The notes beneath the pieces are model-generated. The model was not told the origin of the DNA. It worked only from the letters and a program-made list of their open reading frames with translations, and did not search any database. A program made the translations under genes and the position numbers. A DNA stretch of 64,000 bases from contig NZ_CP060034.1 in assembly GCF_023208195.1 (NCBI RefSeq), positions 930,001-994,000 on the forward strand, read 5' to 3'. This DNA is from Nocardioides sp. InS609-2 (lineage in GTDB: Bacteria; Actinomycetota; Actinomycetes; Propionibacteriales; Nocardioidaceae). Position 1 is the first letter of the stretch; each line of letters opens with the position of its first letter. Below are positions 55,449 through 63,786 of this stretch, piece after piece.

Positions 55449-57031
55449 CCGGCTCGTCCCAGCGACGCGATCTCGAGCGGCTCACCGGTGCGCAGGTGAA
55501 GCGCCGCCATGACCTCGTCGAACCCTGGGTGCTCGAGGCCGCGCAGATCGGACACCGTGAGGGCGAGCCGGTGCACCCGGACCGCCCCCCGACGGGTCAG
55601 TCGCCCTTCGTAGAGCTCCTTGTCGAGCCGGCTGCGCGCCTCGGGCGCGAGCGGCCACTCGGACTCGAGCAGGTGACCGGGGACCTGACTGTTGAGCCGG
55701 AAACCGCGACCCGCGTAGCGCTCGGCCTGCCGCTCGCGGGCCAACGCCACCCGACGGAGGATCTGGTCAGATCGCTCGCGCACGGCGAACTTGTCGGCCC
55801 CGGCGTGGCGCGGCTCCGGCTCGACATGCCTCAGGATGTCGATGCGGTCGGCGATCGGACCGGTGAGCTTCTGGCGGTAGGCGCGGCGCACGGGATCGAA
55901 GCAAGTGCACTTGTTGGCCGGCGCCGACGGGGAGTAGTCGCCGCACGGACAAGGGTTGGCGGCGAGCACGACCATGCCCCGGGCCGGAAAGGTCGCAAGC
56001 TCCTCACCCCGCGCGATGGTCACCTGACCACCTTCGAGCGGCTCACGCAGCGCCTCGACCACGTCGGTGCGGAAGAGCGGGAACTCGTCGAGGAACAACA
56101 CACCGCAGTGGGCCCTGCTCACCGCACCCGGCCGCACTCGGCCCGTGCCGCCTCCCAGCAGGCTGGCCTTGCTCGCGTCGTGGTGGGGTGCGAAGTACGG
56201 TGGCCGACGCATGAGATCGTCGCCGGGCTCGAGGGCTCCGGCCAGGGAGTGGATGGCCGTCAGCTCGAGCGCTTCCTCGGCGGTCAGGTCGGGCAGCACC
56301 GAAGGAATCCGCTCGGCGAGCGTGGTCTTGCCGGCACCCTTCGGCCCGGAGAGAAGCAGGTGGTGACCACCGGCTGCGGCGACCTCCACGGCATACTTGG
56401 CCTCCAGCATGCCCTCCAGGTCGGCCATGTCGACCTGGCTGCGCTCGTGCTGGCCGCGCCAGGACAGCAACCTGGCTCCGGACATGGGCGCGACCGGCGG
56501 CGCCTCGGGCACGTCGTCTCCGCTGAGCACGCTGATGACCTGGGCGAGCGAGCGCACCCCGAACACCTCCATGCCCGGCACCAGCGCGGCCTCGCGCACC
56601 TGCGGCTCCGGCACGAACACCCGCCCCACGCCTCGTTGCGCTGCTGCCATCACCATCGGCAGCACACCCGGGACCGAGCGCAGCCCGCCCGAGAGCGTCA
56701 GCTCACCGATGAACACCGTGGCCTCCAGGGCCGAGGTCGGGACGAGCCCATCGGCAGCCTTGATGGCGACTGCCATGGCGAGGTCGAAGTGGGTCCCGCT
56801 CTTGGGCAGGTCGGCCGGCGCCAGCAGGATCGTGACCCGGCGGGTGGCCGGCCAGGCCAGCATGGAGTTGGCGATGGCCATCCGGACCCGGTCGCGCGCC
56901 TCGTTGAGGGTCGCGTCCGGGCGCCCGACGACGGTCATGCCGACGATGCCCTGGGAGACGTCGGCCTGGACCTCGATCAGGTGACCGACGGAGCCCTGCA
57001 GGCTGACCGTGTGCGTGGTGGCGAAGGGCAT
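55445..57031 (-). CDS. comM: Mg-chelatase-like AAA ATPase ComM (YifB)
   Basis: This 528-residue helicase-like AAA+ protein promotes branch migration during integration of transformed DNA. It has an N-terminal Lon-protease-like domain (residues 1-165), Walker A GPKGAGKTT, Walker B CGVLFLDEFPLF, and the cysteine-rich insertion NPCPCGDYSPSAPANKCTC. Walker A has Lys where most relatives have Pro. It overlaps yraN and dprA by 1 and 4 nt. Confidence 0.95.
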   Translation of the reverse strand: MPFATTHTVSLQGSVGHLIEVQADVSQGIVGMTVVGRPDATLNEARDRVRMAIANSMLAWPATRRVTILLAPADLPKSGTHFDLAMAVAIKAADGLVPTSALEATVFIGELTLSGGLRSVPGVLPMVMAAAQRGVGRVFVPEPQVREAALVPGMEVFGVRSLAQVISVLSGDDVPEAPPVAPMSGARLLSWRGQHERSQVDMADLEGMLEAKYAVEVAAAGGHHLLLSGPKGAGKTTLAERIPSVLPDLTAEEALELTAIHSLAGALEPGDDLMRRPPYFAPHHDASKASLLGGGTGRVRPGAVSRAHCGVLFLDEFPLFRTDVVEALREPLEGGQVTIARGEELATFPARGMVVLAANPCPCGDYSPSAPANKCTCFDPVRRAYRQKLTGPIADRIDILRHVEPEPRHAGADKFAVRERSDQILRRVALARERQAERYAGRGFRLNSQVPGHLLESEWPLAPEARSRLDKELYEGRLTRRGAVRVHRLALTVSDLRGLEHPGFDEVMAALHLRTGEPLEIASLGRAG

Positions 57032-57426
57032 CAGCCGACTCCTGCCACGTGCTCGACGACCGAAGCCCCGCGCAGCGGTCGCAGCACCGCGACCAGGTCG
57101 ACCCGGATGTCACGGGGCGAAACGGCCTGATCGCGCACCCACTGCTCAGCCACCAGGCGCAGCTTCGCGACCTTGGCGACATCGACTGCTTCGTGCGGCG
57201 TGCCGCACGCGAAAGTGGTGCGGGTCTTGACCTCGCAGGCGACGAGCACGTCGCCGTCACGCAGGAGCAGGTCGATCTCGCCGTCTCGGCAGCGCCAGTT
57301 GCGGTCGAGGAGCACCATGCCGCGTTCGACGAGATGGCGCGCGGCGAGGGTCTCGCCGTACGCGCCGAGAGCACCGTTGTGGGTCGGTGGCGCGGTGCGA
57401 TGGGTATCGGTGTGGGCTCGAGTCAT
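57031..57426 (-). CDS. yraN: UPF0102 (YraN) nuclease-fold protein
   Basis: This 131-residue protein of the Holliday-junction-resolvase-like fold has LGAYGETLAARHLVERGM, the catalytic-type DGEIDLLLRDGDVLVACEVKTR (Glu, Asp and E-x-K) and ICIDVVAV-like RVDLVAVL. Function is not established; the conserved link is to comM and dprA. AGGAGG before the ATG at 57426 is a strong ribosome binding site. Confidence 0.92.
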   Translation of the reverse strand: MTRAHTDTHRTAPPTHNGALGAYGETLAARHLVERGMVLLDRNWRCRDGEIDLLLRDGDVLVACEVKTRTTFACGTPHEAVDVAKVAKLRLVAEQWVRDQAVSPRDIRVDLVAVLRPLRGASVVEHVAGVG

Positions 57427-57597
57427 GGGTGAACCTCCTGACCCGCAGCCTCGTGGCCTTCACCGACGACGGTGGGACAGATCAGCGGTCCCTGTGGAAA
57501 AGGTCGACTTCGGTCGATCTGTGGATGCTTTGCGGCCGGTCTAGACGCTTTTTGGTTTCCCCGACATTTGTGGGAGGGCGACCGCATACTGAGCGAC

Positions 57598-57654
57598 ATG
57601 TACGCGCGCGGCACCCCGCCGACCTGGATTCTTCGACCTCACGGCGCGCCGTGA
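57598..57654 (+). CDS. Short leader ORF coupled to tadE (18 codons)
   Basis: An ATG at 57598 lies 7 nt after CATACT (57585-57590), a -10-like hexamer. Its 18-codon frame (MYARGTPPTWILRPHGAP) ends in a TGA that overlaps the GTG start of the TadE gene (GTGA). TadE has no ribosome binding site of its own. A leader peptide that couples translation is plausible. Confidence 0.4.
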   Translation: MYARGTPPTWILRPHGAP

Positions 57655-58145
57655 CGTCGTGTGGGCTGCCCGGACGACGCGACGAACGTGGCGCCGCGGC
57701 GGTGGAGTTCGCACTGGTGATGCCCATCTTGTTCCTCGTGATGTTCGGCATCTTGCAGTACGGGCTGTATTTCAACGACTCGCTGAACACTCGTCAGGGT
57801 GTCCGCGAAGCGGCCCGCCAAGGGGTCGTCCGCAACTTCACCGCACCGGGCTGCTCCGGCACCGACATGGAGAAGCTCCGTTGCGCGGCGGTCCAGCAGA
57901 TCGACGCGCTGACCGGCGCGGAGTACGTCAAGGTCGTCAGGCCGGCCACCTGGGCCCGGGCCCAGCCGCTCATCGTGTGCGCCCTCGTCAAGACCGACGG
58001 CGGTGTCGGCCTGCTGCCCATGCCGAACAACGGCTGGATCGTGTCATCGACCCAGATGTCGATCGAGCAGGACGCCACCCCCCTGCCCACCGGAACGACC
58101 ACCTCTGACTCGCTGCCCGCGGGCGCGCCGGCGTACCCGTGCTGA
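57651..58145 (+). CDS. TadE-like pilus assembly/secreted pseudopilin protein
   Basis: The 164-residue protein has a short charged start, then RDERGAAAVEFALVMPILFLVMFGILQYGLYF. This is the TadE motif: Gly-Ala, Glu at the fifth position of the hydrophobic segment, and one membrane helix. The extracytoplasmic part has a Cys pair. TadE-type minor pseudopilins belong to Flp/Tad secretion systems. The GTG at 57651 is the start; the rest of a tad operon is not in this window. The 3' end overlaps the TadG-like gene by 7 nt. Confidence 0.82.
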   Translation: MTSCGLPGRRDERGAAAVEFALVMPILFLVMFGILQYGLYFNDSLNTRQGVREAARQGVVRNFTAPGCSGTDMEKLRCAAVQQIDALTGAEYVKVVRPATWARAQPLIVCALVKTDGGVGLLPMPNNGWIVSSTQMSIEQDATPLPTGTTTSDSLPAGAPAYPC

Positions 58146-59467
58146 GCGTCCTGGCCGCGCGGAAGCGTGACGAGCGTGGTGCCGTGGCCATCATGGTCGG
58201 CGTCATGGCAACCATCTTCTTCGTCGTGGTTGCCATGGTGGTCGACCTAGGGTTCGCCCGTGACGTACGACGTCAGTCGCAGAACGCCTCCGACGCCTCC
58301 TCGTTGGCGGCCGCCAATGTGCTGTATCCCGCGTCGGGCAGCTGCACGACCTCGGCCCAGCCCAGCCCACCGTGCTTCCGTGATGCCGTGGCAGAGGCCA
58401 AGACCTACGCCCAGGCCAACTTCGGCGTGCAACCCGCCGCGTGGGCCACCTGCACCGACTCCGCCCACTTCTACGTGGAGTCCGGCAACACCGAGTGCAT
58501 CTCCTTCACCGATGCCTCCTTGGGCAGCACGGTGCCCGCGCAGCCGACGAGGGTGCGCGTGTTCGTGCCCCAACGCAACGTAAAGACCGGCTTCGGGTCC
58601 ATAGCGGGGGTCACCAACATCCCCATCGCCTCCTCGGCGCGGGCCATCCTCGAACCCGGACAGGCCCGTTCGTGTGGCCTCTGCATCCTCGGCAACGACG
58701 TCAACAGCCTGGGTAACGGCGACGTCACCGTCAACGGGGGGTCGGTGCACTCGAACGCCACCATCGACAGCGGCCCCAATGGGCACATGACGGCCAGACC
58801 CGCGCCGAACTCGATCAGCACGAGCGGCACCTGCCCGGGCAACTGTTCCCCTGCGGCGCAGACGGGCGTCCCGCAGATCGTCGACCCCTACCTCAACGTG
58901 CTGGCCCTGCCGTTGTCGCGAGGAACGCTCACGGCCAAGACCTCGCCCTGCACCCAGGGTCCCGGCATCTACCCGGCACTGACGTTGCCCAACTCCGCCT
59001 GCACCCTCGCACCAGGTCTCTACTTCCTCACCGGCAAGTGGGACATGGGCAACAACACCTTGCTCAAGGGCACCGGTGTCACCCTCTACGGCACGTGTGG
59101 CACCACCGCGACTCCTCAGGAGTGCACCACGGGCCAGGCAGGGGGTGGCCTGGACGGCAAGAACGGAGACACCCAGCTCGTGGCCCCGGTCGCGCCGGCA
59201 TCGCTGGCCGGTTTCGTGATCATCTACGACCGCAAGAACATCGCGGGCCTCAACCTGCAGGGCAACGGAAACTCCTTCGTGACCGGCACCGTGTACGCAC
59301 CGTCATCGACCCTCGAGTTCCCGGGCAACTCGTTCTTCACGGTCACCAATGGGCCCGTGATCGTGGGCGACCTCTACGGCAACGGCAACACGGGCGGCAT
59401 GAACCTCAACAGCGTGATCGGGGCCACCATCCCGGCGCCTCCCGCGGGCGTCAGTCTCGAGAAGTAG
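58139..59467 (+). CDS. TadG-like protein with C-terminal beta-solenoid-like domain
   Basis: The 442-residue product begins with a TadG-type start (RDERGAVAIMVGVMATIFFVVVAMVVDLGFARDVRRQSQNASDASSLAAA), one membrane helix followed by the NASDA(A)SLAAA segment. The C-terminal 260 residues hold repeated G/N-rich strands (NSLGNGDVTVNGGSVHSNA, NLQGNGNSFVTGTVYAPSS, GDLYGNGNTGGMNLNS) that look like a right-handed beta-helix. Cysteines come in pairs. It partners the TadE-like protein. Its extracellular binding target is unknown. Confidence 0.8.
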   Translation: MLSVLAARKRDERGAVAIMVGVMATIFFVVVAMVVDLGFARDVRRQSQNASDASSLAAANVLYPASGSCTTSAQPSPPCFRDAVAEAKTYAQANFGVQPAAWATCTDSAHFYVESGNTECISFTDASLGSTVPAQPTRVRVFVPQRNVKTGFGSIAGVTNIPIASSARAILEPGQARSCGLCILGNDVNSLGNGDVTVNGGSVHSNATIDSGPNGHMTARPAPNSISTSGTCPGNCSPAAQTGVPQIVDPYLNVLALPLSRGTLTAKTSPCTQGPGIYPALTLPNSACTLAPGLYFLTGKWDMGNNTLLKGTGVTLYGTCGTTATPQECTTGQAGGGLDGKNGDTQLVAPVAPASLAGFVIIYDRKNIAGLNLQGNGNSFVTGTVYAPSSTLEFPGNSFFTVTNGPVIVGDLYGNGNTGGMNLNSVIGATIPAPPAGVSLEK

Positions 59468-59488
59468 CGGCCCCGGGCCCCCGGCGCA

Positions 59489-59800
59489 TCACGCCAGTGG
59501 GGGCTGCTCGATGTCCTGCTGACTGAGCTCCTCGACGTTGACGTCCTTGAACGTCAACACCTTCACGTTCTTGGCGAAGCGTGCCGGCCGGTACATGTCC
59601 CAGACCCACGCGTCGCTCATCGACACCTCGAAGAACACGTCGCCGTTCTCGGTGCGCGCCTTCACGTCGACCTGGTTGCACAGGTAGAACCGGCGGTCGG
59701 TCTCGACGACGTACTTGAAGATCGACACCACGTCGCGGTACTCGCGGTAGAGGGTGAGCTCCATCTCGGTCTCGTACTTCTCGAGATCCTCGGCGCTCAT
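59489..59800 (-). CDS. DUF2469 conserved actinobacterial protein
   Basis: This 103-residue acidic protein (MSAEDLEKYETEMELTLYREYRDVV, then YVVETDRRFYLCNQVDV and VSMSDAWVWDMYRP) is conserved next to rnhB in actinobacteria. Function is unknown. GGAGGAGACACC precedes the ATG at 59800, which overlaps the rnhB stop (ATGA). Confidence 0.92.
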   Translation of the reverse strand: MSAEDLEKYETEMELTLYREYRDVVSIFKYVVETDRRFYLCNQVDVKARTENGDVFFEVSMSDAWVWDMYRPARFAKNVKVLTFKDVNVEELSQQDIEQPPLA

Positions 59801-60504
59801 GGTGTCTCCTCCTGATCGTGGTCGTGCCCATTCTGCACGGGCAGCGGCGGTTCGAGCCCGGCGGCACGACGTACGTTGACGAACCGCATGCGATGCACCG
59901 GCGACGGACCGTGCTCGGTGAGCAACGCGGCGTGCTCGTCGGTGATGTAGCCCTTGTGCGTCTTGAAGTCGTACGCCGGCCAGTCGCGGTCGAGGTCGCA
60001 CATGATGCGGTCGCGGGTGACCTTCGCGAGCACCGACGCGGCGGAGATGCACGCGGCGACCCGGTCGCCCTTCCACATGGCCAGCCCGGGCACGTCGAAG
60101 CCGTCGACGGGGAATCCGTCGGTCAGCACGTAGGCGGGGCGGACGTCGAGCAGTGCGACGGCCCGGCGCAGCGCCTCGACGTTGGCGACGTGCATGCCGA
60201 GGCGGTCGCACTCGTCGCTCTCGACGACGACCACCGACCAGGCGGTGGCCCGGCGCAGGATCTGGACGTAGGCGCGCTCCCGGGCCTTCTCGGTGAGCAG
60301 CTTGGAGTCGGCCAGGCCGGGCACGATGCCGGCCTTGCCCGCGGGCAGGATGCACGCGCCGGCCACGAGGGGGCCGGCACAGGCGCCACGACCCGCCTCG
60401 TCGACACCGGCCACGGGCTCGATGCCCACGCGCCGGAGCGCGCGTTCGTAGCCGTAGAGGCCTGCGTCGCGTCGCACGGTCGCGCCCCGGGGAAGGTCAC
60501 TCAC
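59797..60504 (-). CDS. rnhB: Ribonuclease HII
   Basis: This 235-residue enzyme removes ribonucleotides from DNA. Catalytic Asp-Glu are at 35-36 (GVDEAGRGACAGPLVAG), and further acids are in ESDECDRLGMHVANVEAL and LTDGFPV. The GTG at 60504 is the annotated start, 10 nt past the lepB stop, so lepB-rnhB-DUF2469 is one operon. Confidence 0.95.
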   Translation of the reverse strand: MSDLPRGATVRRDAGLYGYERALRRVGIEPVAGVDEAGRGACAGPLVAGACILPAGKAGIVPGLADSKLLTEKARERAYVQILRRATAWSVVVVESDECDRLGMHVANVEALRRAVALLDVRPAYVLTDGFPVDGFDVPGLAMWKGDRVAACISAASVLAKVTRDRIMCDLDRDWPAYDFKTHKGYITDEHAALLTEHGPSPVHRMRFVNVRRAAGLEPPLPVQNGHDHDQEETP

Positions 60505-60514
60505 GGCGCACGCC

Positions 60515-61315
60515 TCAGGGTGAGTCGGCGATGTCCGCGAAGGTCGCGGGACGCTTGACCCAGCGGAAGTGGTCGCGCGGCCACAGCAGCACGAACACCT
60601 TGCCGACGACCAGGTCGGCGGGCACGAACTCCTCGCCCGGCACGCACTCGGTCTCGGTGGGCGAGCACATGTGTTCCGACGAGTCGGCCGAGTGCCCGCG
60701 GTTGTCGCCCATCACGAAGATGTGGCCCTTCGGGATCGGGCCGGCCGTCCAGTCCTCGCCGCACTGGGTGACCATCGGACCGTCGCACGCCTGGCCGTCC
60801 TGCTGGAGGAAGGCCTTCTCGTTGAGGGGCACGCCGTTGACCGAGATGCGGCCCTGGTCGTCACAGCAGGTGACGACGTCGCCCTCGACGCCGATGACGC
60901 GTTTCACGAGGTGTCCGCCGCTGGGGTAGAGCCCGATCTTGGACATCACCTCGGTCAGCGTGCTCGTGGGGCCGGCGTCGTCGACCGGGCTGAGCCAGCC
61001 ACCCGGGTCCTTGAAGACCACGACGTCGCCGCGCTGGGGGCTGTTGCCGCCCCAGTAGGACACCTTCTGGACGAGGATCCGGTCGTTGCGCACGAGCCCG
61101 GGCTCCATCGACTCCGACGGGATGTAGAACGCCTGGACGAACAGGGCCTTGATCACAACCGCCAGGATCAGCGCCACCGCTAGCAGCACGATGGTCTCGC
61201 CCCACAGGGGCAGCTGCTTGCGCCGGCGCTCGGCCGGCTCGCCCGTGGAAACAGAAGACCGCGAGCCCTCCTCGCCATCAGCGGTGGAGGTGGGCTCGCG
61301 GTCGTCGGAAGTCAC
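60515..61315 (-). CDS. lepB: Signal peptidase I
   Basis: This 266-residue membrane-bound peptidase cuts Sec signal peptides. One N-terminal membrane segment (41-60) follows a charged cytoplasmic start. The nucleophile Ser is in YIPSESMEP (residue 69) and the catalytic Lys in LVKRVIGVEGD. The conserved C-terminal GDNRGHSADSSEH is present. The GTG at 61315 has TAGTCT 6 nt upstream, suggesting a leaderless transcript. Confidence 0.95.
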   Translation of the reverse strand: MTSDDREPTSTADGEEGSRSSVSTGEPAERRRKQLPLWGETIVLLAVALILAVVIKALFVQAFYIPSESMEPGLVRNDRILVQKVSYWGGNSPQRGDVVVFKDPGGWLSPVDDAGPTSTLTEVMSKIGLYPSGGHLVKRVIGVEGDVVTCCDDQGRISVNGVPLNEKAFLQQDGQACDGPMVTQCGEDWTAGPIPKGHIFVMGDNRGHSADSSEHMCSPTETECVPGEEFVPADLVVGKVFVLLWPRDHFRWVKRPATFADIADSP

Positions 61316-61321
61316 GAAGGG

Positions 61322-61327
61322 AGACTA
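61322..61327 (-). promoter_or_regulatory. -10 element, leaderless promoter of lepB
   Basis: TAGTCT on the minus strand lies 6 nt before the GTG at 61315. Confidence 0.5.
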
Positions 61328-61353
61328 GCCAGTGAGTGGTCGGGGACCGACAC

Positions 61354-61704
61354 TCAGGCCTCGCGCCGCTCCTTGATCTTGGCGGCCTTGCCGCGCAGGT
61401 TGCGCAGGTAGTAGAGCTTCGCGCGGCGCACGTCGCCGCGGCTCACGATCTCGATGGACTCGAAGATCGGGGAGTTCAGCGGGAAGGTGCGCTCGACGCC
61501 GACGCCGAAGGAGACCTTCCGGACGGTGAAGGTGCGGCCGATGCCGGAACCCTGGATCTTGAGCACGACGCCCTGGAAGACCTGCACACGGGAGCGGGTG
61601 CCCTCGGTGACCTTCACGTGGACCTTGATGGTGTCACCGGCGCGGAAGGCCGGGACATCGTCGCGCTTGCTCTCGTTGCCGAGCTCGGCAATGACGTTGG
61701 TCAT
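61354..61704 (-). CDS. rplS: Ribosomal protein L19
   Basis: This 116-residue protein of the large subunit has [41 protein letters not shown] and KLYYLR. The ATG at 61704 ([12 protein letters not shown]) is the conserved start; the longer reading is leader sequence. A 207-bp gap separates it from trmD. It contains GC-rich sequence but no clear leader structure was identified. Confidence 0.97.
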   Translation of the reverse strand: MTNVIAELGNESKRDDVPAFRAGDTIKVHVKVTEGTRSRVQVFQGVVLKIQGSGIGRTFTVRKVSFGVGVERTFPLNSPIFESIEIVSRGDVRRAKLYYLRNLRGKAAKIKERREA

Positions 61705-61911
61705 GATGCTCCTGACGACTCGCCACAGGTCAGCCGTGATTCTTGGAAGTGTCGATGCGGTGGTCCGCGACGTGCGTGGCCGGCGGCGAGGACTCCCCCT
61801 GTGGCAGGAGCCCGACGCAACCCTCCGGGGTGCGATCTTCGGAGCGGTCTTCGGCCGACGTGGACCGAGGAACAAGTCTGCCAGAGGCCGCGGCGTACGA
61901 CGAATCCTGTG

Positions 61912-63051
61912 TCAGCGCCTGCGGGTCAAGACGACCGCGCCGGGCGGCCCGTCGCCGCGCAGGCGGTAGCCGGCCTTCTTGTACATCCGGATGTTGTCGG
62001 TGCTCGACGCGCCCGTGAAGAGCGAGTACGACGTCACACCGGGCGGCGCGGCGGCCTCGATCTCGGCCAGCATGAACCGGCCCAGGCCCTGGCCCTGGAG
62101 GTCGGGGGCCACCATCAGCCGGCCGACGTCCCAGGTCTCGCCGTCGGCGCGGCCGCGCGCGGCGGCCACCAGCCGGCCGGCCCGGCGCAGCACCAGCCAG
62201 GTCCACTCCCCCAGCGACCGGCGTACGTCGTCGAGGTCCTCGTGGAGGGCGGGGATGCGGACGCCGGGGTTGGCGTGCATCTCCTGGACCCAGCAGCACA
62301 TCTGGAGGACGAACAGCTCCCCGACATCGGCAGGCGCGGCGTGGCGCAGGTCGCCTCCGCCGGGCACCGCGCTCAGCGGCAGCAGGTCGGGTCGCCGCTC
62401 CGCCGTACGACGCAGCGCCTCGTCGTGCCGCCAGCGCTCGATGGCGGCGTGGTTGCCGCCCATCAGCACGTCGGGTACGTCACGGCCGCGCCACGAGGCG
62501 GGCTTGGTGAAGACGGGGTACTCCAGCAGGCCGTCCTCGTGGGACTCCTCCGTCAGCGACTCGGGGTTGCCCATGAAACCGGGCACCAGCCGCACGACCG
62601 CCTCGGTGATCGCCAGCGCCGCGACCTCGCCGCCGTTGAGCACGTAGTCGCCGATCGAGATCTCGCGCACCTCGCCCAGCGTGGTTGCGTGGTCGACGAC
62701 GCGCTGGTCGATGCCCTCGTAGCGACCGCACGCGAACACCAGGTGCTCGCGAGTGGCCAGCTCGCGCGCGAGCTCCTGGGTGAAGGGCTCGCCGCTGGGG
62801 GTCGTGAAGATGATGGTGGGGCTGCCGGGGGCCACCTCGTCGAGCGCCTCGCCCCACGGCTCGGGCTTCATGACCATGCCCGCGCCCCCGCCGTACGGCG
62901 TGTCGTCGACAGTGCGGTGCTTGTCGCGGGCCCAGTCGCGCAGGTCGTGCACGGCGATGTCGAGCAGGCCCTTGTCGCGGGCCTTGCCGGCCAGGCTGAG
63001 CTCGAGCGGGGCCAGGTAGCCGGGGAAGATCGAGACGATGTCGATGCGCAT
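61912..63051 (-). CDS. trmD: tRNA (guanine37-N1)-methyltransferase fused to a GNAT domain
   Basis: Residues 1-230 are TrmD, which methylates G37 of tRNAs to prevent frameshifting. The SPOUT knot motifs are [13 protein letters not shown] and [19 protein letters not shown], and [17 protein letters not shown] is conserved. Residues about 235-379 are a GNAT acetyltransferase with [25 protein letters not shown] and [12 protein letters not shown]. The two domains are in one frame without a stop, and family TrmD ends near 230-250 residues. The ATG overlaps the rimM stop (ATGA). The acetyl acceptor is unknown. Confidence 0.94.
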   Translation of the reverse strand: MRIDIVSIFPGYLAPLELSLAGKARDKGLLDIAVHDLRDWARDKHRTVDDTPYGGGAGMVMKPEPWGEALDEVAPGSPTIIFTTPSGEPFTQELARELATREHLVFACGRYEGIDQRVVDHATTLGEVREISIGDYVLNGGEVAALAITEAVVRLVPGFMGNPESLTEESHEDGLLEYPVFTKPASWRGRDVPDVLMGGNHAAIERWRHDEALRRTAERRPDLLPLSAVPGGGDLRHAAPADVGELFVLQMCCWVQEMHANPGVRIPALHEDLDDVRRSLGEWTWLVLRRAGRLVAAARGRADGETWDVGRLMVAPDLQGQGLGRFMLAEIEAAAPPGVTSYSLFTGASSTDNIRMYKKAGYRLRGDGPPGAVVLTRRR

Positions 63052-63623
63052 CAGCCAGTTGTCTTGTCCGCGTCGGCCGTGTCGTCCGGGAACGGTGTCA
63101 CCAGGCCGGGCCGGTCGGCCACCACGATGCGGCCAGAGGCGATGTCGACCTCGGGCACGAGCGCGGACACGAACGGCACCAGGGTGTCGCGGCCGTCAGG
63201 CGTGCGGATGGTCAGCAGGTCCTGGGCGGCGCCGTGCGCGACCGCCGTGAGCATGCCGAGCTCGGCGCCCTGCTCGTCGTACGCCGTGAGCCCGATGAGC
63301 TGGTGGTCGTAGTACTCGTCGGGGTCCTCGGGCGACGCGTCGGTGGGCAGGTCGGCGTGCAGCACGATGCCGCGCGCGGCCTCGGCCTCGTTGCGGCCGT
63401 CGAACTCGTCGAAGCTGACCAGCAGCACGCTCTGGTGCCAGCGGGAGCTGGTGACGGTCAGACTGCGCAGCTTCGACGCGGAGCCCGCCGGCGGCTGGGC
63501 GCGGAGCACCGTGCCGGGTGCGAAGCGGCGGTCGGGCTCGTCGGTGCGTACGTCGACGGTCACCTCTCCGCGGAGGCCGTGCGGCTTGCCGATGCGGCCG
63601 ACGACGACCTCGATGCTGTCCAC
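63051..63623 (-). CDS. rimM: Ribosome maturation factor RimM
   Basis: This 190-residue factor assists assembly of the 30S head. It has the N-terminal RimM domain ([32 protein letters not shown]) and the C-terminal PRC barrel ([24 protein letters not shown]). The GTG at 63623 is the first start after the palindromic region; longer readings cross the hairpins. It is coupled to trmD. Confidence 0.95.
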   Translation of the reverse strand: MDSIEVVVGRIGKPHGLRGEVTVDVRTDEPDRRFAPGTVLRAQPPAGSASKLRSLTVTSSRWHQSVLLVSFDEFDGRNEAEAARGIVLHADLPTDASPEDPDEYYDHQLIGLTAYDEQGAELGMLTAVAHGAAQDLLTIRTPDGRDTLVPFVSALVPEVDIASGRIVVADRPGLVTPFPDDTADADKTTG

Positions 63624-63643
63624 GGGGCTCAGGGTATGTGGCG

Positions 63644-63710
63644 TCAGGAATCCCCGGTCGACCGGGGATTCCTGAACTTGTCGGCCCGTGCACGCCCCGA
63701 CAAGTTCAGG
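63644..63710. repeat. Overlapping double palindrome in the khpA-rimM gap
   Basis: A perfect 32-bp palindrome at 63644-63675 (arms TCAGGAATCCCCGGTC and its complement) overlaps by five bases with a second hairpin. The second has a 14-bp stem at 63671-63684 and 63697-63710 (CCTGAACTTGTCGG and complement) and a 12-nt loop. A partial third copy (CCGACAAG) follows near 63717. The two structures cannot form together over the shared bases. They resemble intergenic repeat elements or a switchable leader of rimM. Confidence 0.65.
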
Positions 63711-63739
63711 TAATGCCCGACAAGTCAGCCGAAATGGCG

Positions 63740-63773
63740 AACGGGCGCCACCCCCGAAGGGATGACGCCCGTT
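63740..63773 (-). terminator. Strong hairpin with UUCG tetraloop after khpA
   Basis: On the minus strand AACGGGCG and CGCCCGTT pair as an 8-bp outer stem. The inner CATCCC-TTCG-GGGGTG pairs with one G-U and forms a UUCG tetraloop. It begins 14 nt past the khpA stop. It is the best intrinsic-terminator-like hairpin in the window; a U-tract is absent. Confidence 0.65.
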
Positions 63774-63786
63774 GCGATGGATCAGT

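Noticed and set aside
57490..57535. Two DnaA-box-like sequences (CTGTGGAAAA, CTGTGGATG) in the yraN-tadE gap
   Set aside because: Only two imperfect matches, no dnaA/dnaN genes and no AT-rich unwinding region nearby. An origin is not supported.
61705..61911. A ribosomal-protein leader structure before rplS
   Set aside because: The 207-bp gap is GC-rich with several short pairings, but no single convincing or known structure.
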